A DNA stretch of 64,000 nt, taken from positions 1 to 64,000 of the forward strand of contig JAVXEO010000002.1 of assembly GCA_036658435.1 (NCBI GenBank). Reading direction: 5' to 3'. The position numbers and the translations under genes were made by a program. Of the stretch, positions 53,369 through 61,693 are shown piece by piece. The number at the start of each line of letters is the position of its first letter. Positions within the stretch are counted from its first letter, which is position 1. Below the pieces are notes generated by a model, which had not been told where the DNA came from, searched no databases, and was given only the letters and a program-made list of their open reading frames with translations. This DNA comes from DIGJ01 sp036658435. GTDB taxonomy: Bacteria > Bacillota > Clostridia > Lachnospirales > Lachnospiraceae.

Positions 53369-56300
53369 TTATTTTCCTTCTTCCTTTTCTTTTTGGGCTT
53401 CCTCTTTAATCTTTTCTACTGCATCAACAGCCCCTTTTAATGCTTCCTTGCCATAATTTTCTTCGGTTGCTGTTCTTTCCGCTTCCACTTGTGAAAGTTT
53501 TCCATTTTCATTCAGTATCATTAGAAATTTGTCTAAGTTATCTTCCGGTTTTTGTTTTACCTCTCCAATGGCAGTCAGTATTTTTTCACATTTTTCCGAA
53601 TAGCCCTTTATTTTTTCAATCCCCGCTTCGGTCTGCATTAGCGGTTCATTGAGTTGTTCCATTCTTTTTGTATAATACGCTACTCTGGATTTTTCGTAAT
53701 TTTCAACATCCTCATATTTCGTTCCTTCACCGGCTTTTACCATATTTTCTTTTGTTTTACTAATCTCCTGTTTATGTGCCTGTTTAAATCCTTTTCCTGC
53801 TACTTCTTCATATTTTTTTCTTGCTTCTTCATCGGAAACTTTTTCTTTTTTTAGATTCATAAGCATATTAAAACGTTCTTTATGTTTTGTAACTAAATCT
53901 TCATAATGGTCTTCTTCGTACTTCACAATTTGCTCCGGTTCAATGAACTGTTCCAGCTCTGCATCTTTTATTTTTTCAAATCCGCCCTTCTTTTTTATTC
54001 CTATGGAATCTTCCACACTATTTACCCGGCTGCTTATTCCTGAGGCTCCACCTGTTTTTTTGGTTCGATCCTCCATTCTGGATTCATAATATGCTTTTTG
54101 CACCTCTTCGGTACTTTTTGTTTCCATACTTTTTAGCATAGTAATTCGTTCTGTGTGTTTATCACCTTTTTCTTCTATCAAGGTAGATTCATATTTCAAT
54201 AGTTTTTCCGGAGATAATATGGCTCCTGCATTTTTTTGCAGCTGCTTATTAAAGCCTTTTCCTGCGCCCATATGTGCATACTCCCCACGAATTTGCTTCT
54301 CACTTGCCCCTTCTTTTGAAACGCTCTCCAAACGATTCAGTCTCTCAAGATGTCCTCCCGTAAGGGAATTTAATCGATTCTTTTCGTAAGCAATTAAATT
54401 TTCAACGGTTATTTTCTTTTCTGCATTCTTTTCATATCCACGCCCTCCGACACTTTTATAGGCTGTAAGCATTTCTACACTGGAGGCTCTATTATTATTT
54501 AAATCATGGAGAATCTGCCCTCGCTTTACGTGCTTCTCTGCACGCATCTCTCCCTGCACCCGTTCATAATCAATCAATTCCTTTACAGTAAGTCCCTTTG
54601 GTCTGGAAGCTTCTTTTTGTTTTAGAAATCGTTTTGCTCCAAATTCTTTATTATATCTTTGTACTGCTTCATCGGAAGGCATACTCTTTGCCCATTTTTC
54701 TACTGCATTAAGTCTTATTCTGTGTCTCTTGATATCGGAATCAAATCGGCTTTTAAACATTCTCGCTTTTGAGCTCTTTTCTACGTACTCAGAACAGCGA
54801 CTTCTTTCATACTCTATAATATCCGTAATAGAAGCTCCAATGGTTCGATGTTCCCTGATATAGTCACCGGCTTTCTCTATATTCCCACCGGCTTTCTTAT
54901 ATTTTTCCTGAATTTCACTTGCCTTCATTTTAGCTTTACTTGCATCTTCTAGCATTTTAATGCGGCTTGTATTGCCACTTTTAACTTTATTAATTCTATC
55001 CTCTTCATATTCAATCAAATTTTCTGTCGTGGCTCTTGAAAGAGCATCTTTTTCAAATTTTTTCCCTCCCTGCTCTTTTTTATATAGCTCTACCACTTTT
55101 TCATCCGTTATCGCTTTATTATTTCGAATTTTAACCATGTTTTCCAACCATATAATGCGTTTTTGATGCTTTTCATAATTCTTGTTTTTTTCTACTTTTT
55201 CCCTTTCATAACGAATGATATCTTCTGCATTTACTGCCTTGTCCATTCTTGAATTTTTAGCTAATATTGCCTTTCCCGCGGTTCCACCAATGGATTTATA
55301 ATATTCATATACTTCTTCATTTGGTTTATCCAGTTTAAAATCTTTTTTCTTTTTTTGTACATCAATATAGGCTTCTAATGATTCCTTAATCTGCATGTGT
55401 TTTTTTGTAACTTCGGTCTTTCTCTTCTCTTCATATTTTAACAGCATAGCCGGTGTTGGATGTTCTCTCACATGCTTTAAAAGAGCCTTTCCCCCTTTTA
55501 ACTGTCCTTTGTAAAGATCCATCATTTGTTGTTTTTCATTGTCTTTTTTTGGATTCTCATTTTTAGAAACATTGCCGTTTGCATTTACCTTTCCTACTGG
55601 CTCCTTCTGTCCTTCTTTTATTTGCTCATTTTTCTTTTTTTGCAGTTCTAAAATTCGTTGTTTATGTTTTAATGCCTTTTTTCCTGACATAACTTTTTGT
55701 AATTGTATGGCTTCATATTTTATCATTTCATCCAGATTCATAATCTGGCTCTTCGCCTGTTCTTCTAATTTTTTTCTTCTTGCTCCTTCAAATCCGCCAT
55801 TTCCATACTTTATCTTGTATTGTTCATAGGCAGTGGGTCCATCTTTTTGTTTCTTATCCTCCCAGCTTTCCAATTCAACTAAACGGCTTTGATGTTCAAA
55901 TTGAGATTTTTGTAGTTTTTCCATTCTTTTTTTTATTGCCGGATCTTGATCCATCAATTCCTTTGTCCTTAGCATCAAATCTAAATTTTCTCTGGCTTCC
56001 ATTGCCGTTTTGGAAAATTTCAAATTCAGCTCTTCCACTTTTTTAACAAAGGCTTTATCCTTAGGATTTCCTTTTAAAACATTGATTGTATCGGAATCTT
56101 TTGCAAAGGCTATTACATTTTCATAACTGGCTTCGGTTTCTGAGGCCAGTTTTTCTTCAGCCGCAGCTATCCCATACGCATTTTTTTCATTATTATTTTC
56201 GTACAGTGTTTTTTCAAATACTGAGGCATCAAAGAAGCTATTCTTCATTTCCCAACCGCCCTCTTTTAATTTTGAGAATTGACCACCTGCATTCATTTCT

Positions 56301-57640
56301 GCCATAATCCATTCACCAAAGGTGACTTTAATAAAATCCCCTTTCCAAATTAATAAATCCCCACCTGCATGAAATCCCGCCGTTCCTATTAATTGAATCT
56401 TAGAGTTTACATCAAAATCCATATCTTTTACCACTTTTATTTCCGTACCCCTTTTTTGAATGGACATGTTCATGGCTACGTCTCCCTGAAGTGCAGACGC
56501 TAATTCCCCCCACAATCCTGCATTTAGTTTTGGAGCTCCGCTTATATATGCCGTTCCCGGAAGTTGCAAATTTAAATCTGCTTGTGCTCCAAGGCCTACT
56601 TTTCCATTTATTTCTCCCTTAAATCCTAAGTCAATTACTGGACTGTCCTGTTTCTCACTCAGCCCTTTAATATTGGAGCACTCAGCAGACAGCTTTACGC
56701 TGGCTTCCAAAATCGGAGAAAATTCCAATGATATATTTGCAAAATCAAGAGGCATTGGAAATGCAAACGGTGGGGGACCAAAAGATACATCTTCTAAAAA
56801 CTTTCTTTCAAAAGCAACTTTTTCTACATGTAATTCTCCACTCTCATTATCATAATGAAAAGGATCCCCCATATCTAATATCGAGGGAACATGTATTTCT
56901 GCATGCTTGCTTTTATATATAATATTCCCGGATTGAAAAGAAATCTGTTCCATTCTATAACCATCTGTGCTTTCATCTACGATTCTTTCTGCAGATAACT
57001 TTCCATTGGTAAACTGCAATCCTTCCATAAGCGCCGGTTTTCCATTAATTATTACTTTTATTTTTTCCGGCAGACTTACATCGGTTAGCTCCCCATCTTT
57101 GGTGGAATAGTTTACATTCCGAATGGTTTCTATTTTAACATTCTCTTCACTTGATTTACCGGATTCATTTATTAATCCTCTGGTTAAAATATCAACGTCA
57201 CAGATTTTTTCTGTACTACCATTGATGGCATCTTTTTTAAAAATTCGCATGGTTCCATCTTTTGTCACAAAATTATTTTCCGATCTTTTATGTGTGTCAG
57301 TTTCAATTTTCTCCGGTGGGGAAGCCGGTTCCATGGATGATTGGTTGACTCCACCTATTTCTACCGTAACTCCTTTGCTCCTTCCCTTATCCAAATTTTG
57401 TTCTTCCATTACGTTTTTTCTAATTAAGGCATTGTTAATCTCTTCCATTTTTTCATAACGACTTTTTCTTTTATCGGGTTCCTTTTTAGTTTTCACCGGA
57501 GGATTCTGTGCTTTTATTTTTTCCTTATTGCTTTCCGAAGCCGTTGGTTTCTTCGTTTTTATTTCTTTTCCCGGTTTTGTCTGAGACTTTTCACTTGTCT
57601 TTGGCGCTGATTCCTTCTTTTTTATAGCATTTTTCCACAT
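53369..57640 (-). CDS. Giant repeat protein heading the eCIS operon, candidate cargo or structural protein
   Basis: The protein has 1423 residues and no signal peptide. Residues ~1-65 are disordered and rich in Lys, Pro and Thr. Residues ~85-470 form a beta-rich region with an amphipathic, glycine-rich part (GEINGKVGLGAQADLNLQLPG ... NMSIQ). From ~580 to ~1330 lie about ten degenerate helical repeats of ~60-80 residues following YxxxGGxxF ... LIxYExxR ... KHxxRIxxLE. A Glu/Lys-rich tail ends it. No HExxH or other catalytic motif was found. It is the first gene after the main promoter and is followed by a putative chaperone. I do not recognise a family. Cargo, tape-measure-like or scaffold roles are possible. 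Confidence 0.55.
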   Translation of the reverse strand: MWKNAIKKKESAPKTSEKSQTKPGKEIKTKKPTASESNKEKIKAQNPPVKTKKEPDKRKSRYEKMEEINNALIRKNVMEEQNLDKGRSKGVTVEIGGVNQSSMEPASPPEKIETDTHKRSENNFVTKDGTMRIFKKDAINGSTEKICDVDILTRGLINESGKSSEENVKIETIRNVNYSTKDGELTDVSLPEKIKVIINGKPALMEGLQFTNGKLSAERIVDESTDGYRMEQISFQSGNIIYKSKHAEIHVPSILDMGDPFHYDNESGELHVEKVAFERKFLEDVSFGPPPFAFPMPLDFANISLEFSPILEASVKLSAECSNIKGLSEKQDSPVIDLGFKGEINGKVGLGAQADLNLQLPGTAYISGAPKLNAGLWGELASALQGDVAMNMSIQKRGTEIKVVKDMDFDVNSKIQLIGTAGFHAGGDLLIWKGDFIKVTFGEWIMAEMNAGGQFSKLKEGGWEMKNSFFDASVFEKTLYENNNEKNAYGIAAAEEKLASETEASYENVIAFAKDSDTINVLKGNPKDKAFVKKVEELNLKFSKTAMEARENLDLMLRTKELMDQDPAIKKRMEKLQKSQFEHQSRLVELESWEDKKQKDGPTAYEQYKIKYGNGGFEGARRKKLEEQAKSQIMNLDEMIKYEAIQLQKVMSGKKALKHKQRILELQKKKNEQIKEGQKEPVGKVNANGNVSKNENPKKDNEKQQMMDLYKGQLKGGKALLKHVREHPTPAMLLKYEEKRKTEVTKKHMQIKESLEAYIDVQKKKKDFKLDKPNEEVYEYYKSIGGTAGKAILAKNSRMDKAVNAEDIIRYEREKVEKNKNYEKHQKRIIWLENMVKIRNNKAITDEKVVELYKKEQGGKKFEKDALSRATTENLIEYEEDRINKVKSGNTSRIKMLEDASKAKMKASEIQEKYKKAGGNIEKAGDYIREHRTIGASITDIIEYERSRCSEYVEKSSKARMFKSRFDSDIKRHRIRLNAVEKWAKSMPSDEAVQRYNKEFGAKRFLKQKEASRPKGLTVKELIDYERVQGEMRAEKHVKRGQILHDLNNNRASSVEMLTAYKSVGGRGYEKNAEKKITVENLIAYEKNRLNSLTGGHLERLNRLESVSKEGASEKQIRGEYAHMGAGKGFNKQLQKNAGAILSPEKLLKYESTLIEEKGDKHTERITMLKSMETKSTEEVQKAYYESRMEDRTKKTGGASGISSRVNSVEDSIGIKKKGGFEKIKDAELEQFIEPEQIVKYEEDHYEDLVTKHKERFNMLMNLKKEKVSDEEARKKYEEVAGKGFKQAHKQEISKTKENMVKAGEGTKYEDVENYEKSRVAYYTKRMEQLNEPLMQTEAGIEKIKGYSEKCEKILTAIGEVKQKPEDNLDKFLMILNENGKLSQVEAERTATEENYGKEALKGAVDAVEKIKEEAQKEKEEGK

Positions 57641-57726
57641 ATGTCCACTCCCTTTTCTACCCCATACGGACTTCTTTTATTACTGGCTGCAATTATAAAC
57701 TTTGTCTCTTTACCTGTATAAAGTAG

Positions 57727-57755
57727 AGTATAATACTTCCTATTTTTCCCGTCAA
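57727..57755 (-). promoter_or_regulatory. Main promoter of the injection-system operon
   Basis: On the minus strand, TTGACG (57750-57755) is separated by exactly 17 bases from TATACT (57727-57732). The -10 is about 87 bases upstream of the ATG of the 1423-residue gene. Confidence 0.75.
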
Positions 57756-57770
57756 TACTTTGGTTTATTC

Positions 57771-57800
57771 GGTATGTTTTAGGAATGAATGGTATATTTT
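57771..57800. promoter_or_regulatory. Direct repeats between divergent promoters, candidate LytTR operator
   Basis: GGTATGTTTT (57771-57780) and GGTATATTTT (57791-57800) are repeated in the same orientation, 20 bases apart, or two helical turns. They lie 16 bases from the -35 of the operon promoter and upstream of the regulator's own promoter. LytTR proteins typically bind pairs of ~9-bp direct repeats spaced by about two turns, and the adjacent gene encodes one. Confidence 0.5.
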
Positions 57801-57823
57801 TTTGTCATTTATTGACATTTTAC

Positions 57824-57853
57824 TTGACCTTATCTTTTATAAAATGCTACACT
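57824..57853 (+). promoter_or_regulatory. Putative promoter of the LytTR regulator
   Basis: TTGACC (57824-57829) is followed after 18 bases by TACACT (57848-57853), with an extended TGC. An overlapping TTGACA at 57812-57817 could serve an alternative start. The gene begins 40 bases downstream. Confidence 0.5.
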
Positions 57854-57892
57854 AAGGTCCTAAATGAATTTTAGAAAGGAATAATTGTAAAA

Positions 57893-58705
57893 ATGGGAAA
57901 TTTTAAAAAATCAGACTGTGATGTGATTGAAATGACACAAAATTGCCTGCACGGCTTTTATGAGCGTCATTTGGACGATGTCACAAAAAATATGAGTAAA
58001 GATTTTGTATGGATTGGTGGATATGATTTTCAATATATACAAGGGCTAGAGGATTTTCTTCGAATTATCAAAGTTGAAAGTCAGGAGCCTCCTCTTACCA
58101 TCACCAACGAAGAGTATCATCTTTTATTTCATGAACGTAATGTATGGATTGTGTATGGTCGCTACGAAATTACTGCAATTTTAAAGAATAACAATAGTGT
58201 ACTTCATGCTCATGTTCGTGTTACTGCCGTGTGGAGAAAAGAGAATAATAAATTAGAGCTTTGCCATCTCCATGGTTCTCATTCCCAGGATATTCCCCTT
58301 CATCAATCTCTTACCCTTGAAAGTCCATTAAATGAAACTATGCCCTTTTTTGACACCATTTGTCATTTAAATGTTTTTCCAGAAGATGAGGAAACCCTTG
58401 AGCTACGAGACCGCAATAATAATTACCATTTTATACGTCCCTCAGAAATTTTATATTTAAGGGCTGCAAAGCAGTGGAGTATGGTTTTTACATTAAGAGA
58501 AAGTTTTGAAGTTCGTGGAATTCTAGGTGATTTTGAAAAGACTCTTCCGAAACAATTTTTTCGTATTCACAAAAGTTACCTTCTCAATATTTCTTATATT
58601 GATAGTATCCGCCGCTTTACTGCACTTCTAAAAGACAAAACCGAATTACCAATTGGTAAGGAACGCTATATGGATTTAAAGGCTTGTATGTATCGTAAGA
58701 AATAG
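57893..58705 (+). CDS. SnoaL/NTF2-like plus LytTR transcriptional regulator
   Basis: The protein has 270 residues. The first ~130 look like a SnoaL/NTF2 cone: helical start, FYERHLDDVTKNMSKDFVWIGG, HARVRVTAVW-like strands with HVRVTAVWRKENNKLELCHLHGS. This is a ligand pocket in related regulators. The C-terminal ~100 residues are a LytTR DNA-binding domain: IRPSEILYLRAAKQWSMVFT, KQFFRIHKSYLLNISYIDSI and LPIGKERYMDLK. It is transcribed divergently from the 41-kb operon, with likely operator repeats between them, and is probably an autoregulated controller of the system. A weak AAAGGA ribosome binding site lies upstream. Confidence 0.82.
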   Translation: MGNFKKSDCDVIEMTQNCLHGFYERHLDDVTKNMSKDFVWIGGYDFQYIQGLEDFLRIIKVESQEPPLTITNEEYHLLFHERNVWIVYGRYEITAILKNNNSVLHAHVRVTAVWRKENNKLELCHLHGSHSQDIPLHQSLTLESPLNETMPFFDTICHLNVFPEDEETLELRDRNNNYHFIRPSEILYLRAAKQWSMVFTLRESFEVRGILGDFEKTLPKQFFRIHKSYLLNISYIDSIRRFTALLKDKTELPIGKERYMDLKACMYRKK

Positions 58706-58773
58706 CGGTAGTGGTATAGTTGATTACTTACTGTCCCCTTGCTTTCGTATTTATTTTTTTATTAGTTTCTGCT

Positions 58774-58783
58774 NNNNNNNNNN
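58774..58783. other. Assembly gap (10 N)
   Basis: Ten N between the LytTR and second ATPase genes. A TATACT just after it (58784-58789) could be the -10 of the ATPase promoter, with its -35 lost in the gap. The true gap length is unknown. Confidence 0.95.
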
Positions 58784-58829
58784 TATACTAAAATCAAATA
58801 CTTAAGCTTTTCCCTGAAAGGAGTTTTCC

Positions 58830-61034
58830 ATGGAGTTTTACGAGGATTATTTTGATATTGAATTGTATGCCATCCCCTATGAAAATAGTGAGCAGCATAT
58901 TTTAGATTTGCTGGCTCTTTTAGATTTACACCTTTATCTCTTATTATTGCTTCAAAAAGAACATGAAAATGGAACGGACTCCTTTCGACTTCGCGGTATG
59001 TTGGTAACCCACGATGAAGTTGACCATGCACTGCTAGCTTCTTTTAAAACAGAGAATTATTTACTTTCCGATAGTATATTAGAGGATATTCAAGAGGCAA
59101 GAGAACATATTGAAAGCCGTATTCACCATACCTTTGCTTCTCTCTCTTTTTTAAAATTAACAGAAGTTCTTTCCCTTTCCCCTTTTGAAGAATTTTGCAT
59201 TCTTCTTGGAATTGCGTGTAATTATAATCGAAAATATGAGAAATTATTTGGGTATCTTCAAAATGATGTAACACTTAAACTCCCTAATTTTGGTCTTGCC
59301 ATTTCTCTTTATGAATTTTATACCCAAAGCAGCCTGCAGACTTCAGAACTGTTCTCTTCTTTTTCTTCTAATTTTAAAAGATGCCTGATTCAAAGAACCT
59401 CTTCTGAAGATTTTATAACCCCATTAATGGATACCATCCGGATAAAAAAAGTTGTCTTTGATTTTTTAGCCACCAAATCTATCTTGTTTTCTGAATATAA
59501 TGAATTTATGTCTTTTTTTCCAAAAGAAAAGGAACTGGATTCTCTTTACATCCACAGAGATATTTATGAAGAGGTAAAACAAATCCTTACTGTAGCGGGG
59601 GAGGAACCATCCCTTATTCTCCTACATTTTTTTGGTCAGAACGGTATCGGAAAACATTTTTTGATAAAACACCTTGCTTTTCATTTTCATAAATCCCTCC
59701 TTTTTATATCCATTTCTACCCTTTGTACCTCTTATCAGCAAAATAAACCGGCATTTATGGAACAGCTGGATATCCTTTTCCTTTCTGCCCTATTAGAGGA
59801 TAGTTGGATTGTTCTTACAGAGGAAACCCTAGGTTCTTCTCTTACGGAGGAGCAGCAACTACTTCGAGAGACTGTTTTTAATTGTATTCTTTCCATTTTA
59901 GAAGGAAATACTGCTTTTATATTTTTTATTTCTGAAACCAATGTGATACCATTTTCCAAATCAGCCATTGCCTCTGTACGCTTTGAATTTCCATTGCTTA
60001 CTTCCAATGATCGTTTAATTCTTTGGCAGTCTTTGAGTCACAACTATTCTTTTTCCGAAGAAATTGATTTATTGCTATTAGCAAATAAATATCTTCTGAC
60101 GCCAAAGGACATAAAAGCCATCCTTAAAACGGCTTCCCTTATTTCAAATTCGGGACAGCAAAAGAAGATTTCCATTTCCCATCTTTCACAAGCCATACGC
60201 CAAAGAAATCAGCATCCTTTAGGTTCCTATGCCACCTTAATTCCTGCTGTCTTTTCATGGGATGACTTAGTTGTCAGCGATGCTTCCAAACGGCAGCTTC
60301 ATTTGATTTGTAATCAAGTTAAGTATCGAAGTCTTGTGGGAGAAAATTGGGGCTTTTATAAGAAGATGCCTTATGGACGAGGTCTCTGTTCTTTATTTTA
60401 TGGTTCCCCCGGAACCGGAAAAACTATGGCCGTTCAAGTAATTGCAAATGAACTTGGACTGGATTTGTACCGCATTGATTTATCACAGATGATTAGTAAA
60501 TATATTGGAGAAACAGAAAAGAATATTAGTGATTTATTCAAAAAAGCGAAAACATTAAATGCTCTTCTGTTTTTTGATGAAGCGGATTCCTTTTTTGCTA
60601 AGCGTTCTGAGATTAGTGACTCAAATGATCGAAATGCAAATGCAGAAACTGCACATCTTTTACAAAAAATAGAAGAATATGATGGAATTACCATACTTAC
60701 CACCAATTTAATCAGTAATATTGATGATGCTTTTAAACGAAGAATTCGATTTATGGTTCGATTTGATTTTCCAGATGAAGCAACACGGTTTCAACTGTGG
60801 AATCGTATTTTACCAAAAGAAGCTGTCTGCGATGAAGTATTAGATTTTTCCTATTTTTCTAAAAACTTTGAACTTTCCGGTAGTAATATCAAAGATATTT
60901 TGCTTAATGCTGCTTTTATTGCCGCCTCCGAACAAACCGGAATTACAAATAAGCATATTATAGAGGCACTTATTTTAAATCAGGCCAATTACGGAAAAAC
61001 TTTAAATTGGCAGGATTTCAAGCATTTATATTAG
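58830..61034 (+). CDS. Second AAA+ ATPase, paralogue of the operon's ATPase
   Basis: The protein has 734 residues. The C-terminal AAA+ module has GSPGTGKT near residue 525, KYIGETEKNISDLFKKAK, LLFFDEADSFFAKR, TILTTNLISNIDDAFKRRIRF and the helical-domain block FELSGSNIKDI. All align closely with the ATPase at 48658-50787. The N-terminal half again holds a second nucleotide-binding-like module (FGQNGIGKHFLIKHL, near 270), here with the P-loop Lys kept. It lies outside the structural operon, on the other strand. A regulated partner forming mixed hexamers, or a second assembly factor, is plausible. AAAGGAG precedes the ATG. Confidence 0.82.
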   Translation: MEFYEDYFDIELYAIPYENSEQHILDLLALLDLHLYLLLLLQKEHENGTDSFRLRGMLVTHDEVDHALLASFKTENYLLSDSILEDIQEAREHIESRIHHTFASLSFLKLTEVLSLSPFEEFCILLGIACNYNRKYEKLFGYLQNDVTLKLPNFGLAISLYEFYTQSSLQTSELFSSFSSNFKRCLIQRTSSEDFITPLMDTIRIKKVVFDFLATKSILFSEYNEFMSFFPKEKELDSLYIHRDIYEEVKQILTVAGEEPSLILLHFFGQNGIGKHFLIKHLAFHFHKSLLFISISTLCTSYQQNKPAFMEQLDILFLSALLEDSWIVLTEETLGSSLTEEQQLLRETVFNCILSILEGNTAFIFFISETNVIPFSKSAIASVRFEFPLLTSNDRLILWQSLSHNYSFSEEIDLLLLANKYLLTPKDIKAILKTASLISNSGQQKKISISHLSQAIRQRNQHPLGSYATLIPAVFSWDDLVVSDASKRQLHLICNQVKYRSLVGENWGFYKKMPYGRGLCSLFYGSPGTGKTMAVQVIANELGLDLYRIDLSQMISKYIGETEKNISDLFKKAKTLNALLFFDEADSFFAKRSEISDSNDRNANAETAHLLQKIEEYDGITILTTNLISNIDDAFKRRIRFMVRFDFPDEATRFQLWNRILPKEAVCDEVLDFSYFSKNFELSGSNIKDILLNAAFIAASEQTGITNKHIIEALILNQANYGKTLNWQDFKHLY

Positions 61035-61058
61035 CTCTAATTTTTCTTCATTTATTCG

Positions 61059-61087
61059 TTGCCATTTTTTATTTTTGATGTTACAAT
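61059..61087 (+). promoter_or_regulatory. Promoter of the desulfoferrodoxin gene
   Basis: TTGCCA (61059-61064) is followed after 17 bases by TACAAT (61082-61087), with an extended TGT. A 7-bp stem in the leader (61088-61094 with 61112-61118) flanks the ribosome binding site. Confidence 0.7.
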
Positions 61088-61119
61088 AAGAATCATTTTA
61101 AAAGAAAAGAGGATTCTTT

Positions 61120-61506
61120 ATGGACAATCAAAAATTTTTCAAATGTGAACATTGTGGAAATCTGGTAGGTCTAATTAACAATGCAGGAGTGCCTATGATT
61201 TGTTGTGGTGAACCTATGAAGGAACTTATTCCTAATACAGTAGATGCTGCGCAGGAGAAGCACCTTCCTGTGGTAACCGTTGATGGTGATATGGTCACTG
61301 TAAAAGTTGGCAGTGTTCCACACCCTATGACAGAGGAACATCATATCGAATTTATTTATCTCCAGACAGAACAGGGCGGACAGCGCCGCTGCCTACAGAC
61401 CGGTACCGAAGCAAGCGCTATATTCAATCTTGCAGGCGATACTTTACTTGAAGTTTTTGCTTATTGCAATCTTCATGGACTTTGGAAAGTAGCCGTTACT
61501 CATTAG
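61120..61506 (+). CDS. dfx: Desulfoferrodoxin (superoxide reductase)
   Basis: This 128-residue two-iron protein reduces superoxide to peroxide in anaerobes. The N-terminal rubredoxin-like center has Cys9, Cys12, Cys28 and Cys29. The catalytic Fe(His4Cys) center is supplied by His48 (EKHLP), His68 (PHPM), His74, Cys116 and His119 (CNLHG). The Lys of EKH that aids catalysis is present. Length and order match class I desulfoferrodoxin. It is a single gene with its own promoter and terminator. Confidence 0.95.
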   Translation: MDNQKFFKCEHCGNLVGLINNAGVPMICCGEPMKELIPNTVDAAQEKHLPVVTVDGDMVTVKVGSVPHPMTEEHHIEFIYLQTEQGGQRRCLQTGTEASAIFNLAGDTLLEVFAYCNLHGLWKVAVTH

Positions 61507-61534
61507 TTTTATGTATAAGATAAGCTCTATTTAA

Positions 61535-61570
61535 AAAAAGAAAGCATTTTCTATAAGATGCTTTCTTTTT
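61535..61570 (+). terminator. Terminator after the desulfoferrodoxin gene
   Basis: A 13-bp stem (61535-61547 with 61558-61570) closes a 10-base loop. The last five T of the stem act as the T-run. It is about 30 bases after the stop and A/T-symmetric, so it could work in both directions. Confidence 0.8.
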
Positions 61571-61599
61571 CGTTGTACTCTTATTTTTTACTGTTGCAC

Positions 61600-61630
61600 T
61601 TGTACTTCCATTTTTCAAAATCATTATAAT
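61600..61630 (+). promoter_or_regulatory. Putative promoter of the hybrid histidine kinase
   Basis: TTGTAC (61600-61605) and a perfect TATAAT (61625-61630) are separated by 19 bases, slightly long. The predicted leader is about 57 bases. Confidence 0.45.
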
Positions 61631-61693
61631 ACAAGACTTTTGTAAAAAAACCTGTTACAATTAGGGAAAAAGCAGAAAGGACAATTTTAAGCA

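Noticed and set aside
16628..57640. Prophage interpretation of the tail genes
   Set aside because: No terminase, portal, capsid, integrase, holin or lysin is present, and DUF4255, AAA+ ATPase and DUF6760-like genes are eCIS markers.
16628..57640. Classical type VI secretion system
   Set aside because: No TssJ/TssL/TssM membrane complex or ClpV is present; the ATPase is of the eCIS type and the sheath is a single large phage-like subunit.
53369..57640. eCIS-core (DUF4157) metalloprotease
   Set aside because: No HExxH motif was found on reading the protein, although its position and beta-rich part recall such proteins.
58762..59031. Minus-strand open frame crossing the N gap
   Set aside because: It runs through unknown bases and lies antisense to the start of the AAA+ gene, with no ribosome binding site.
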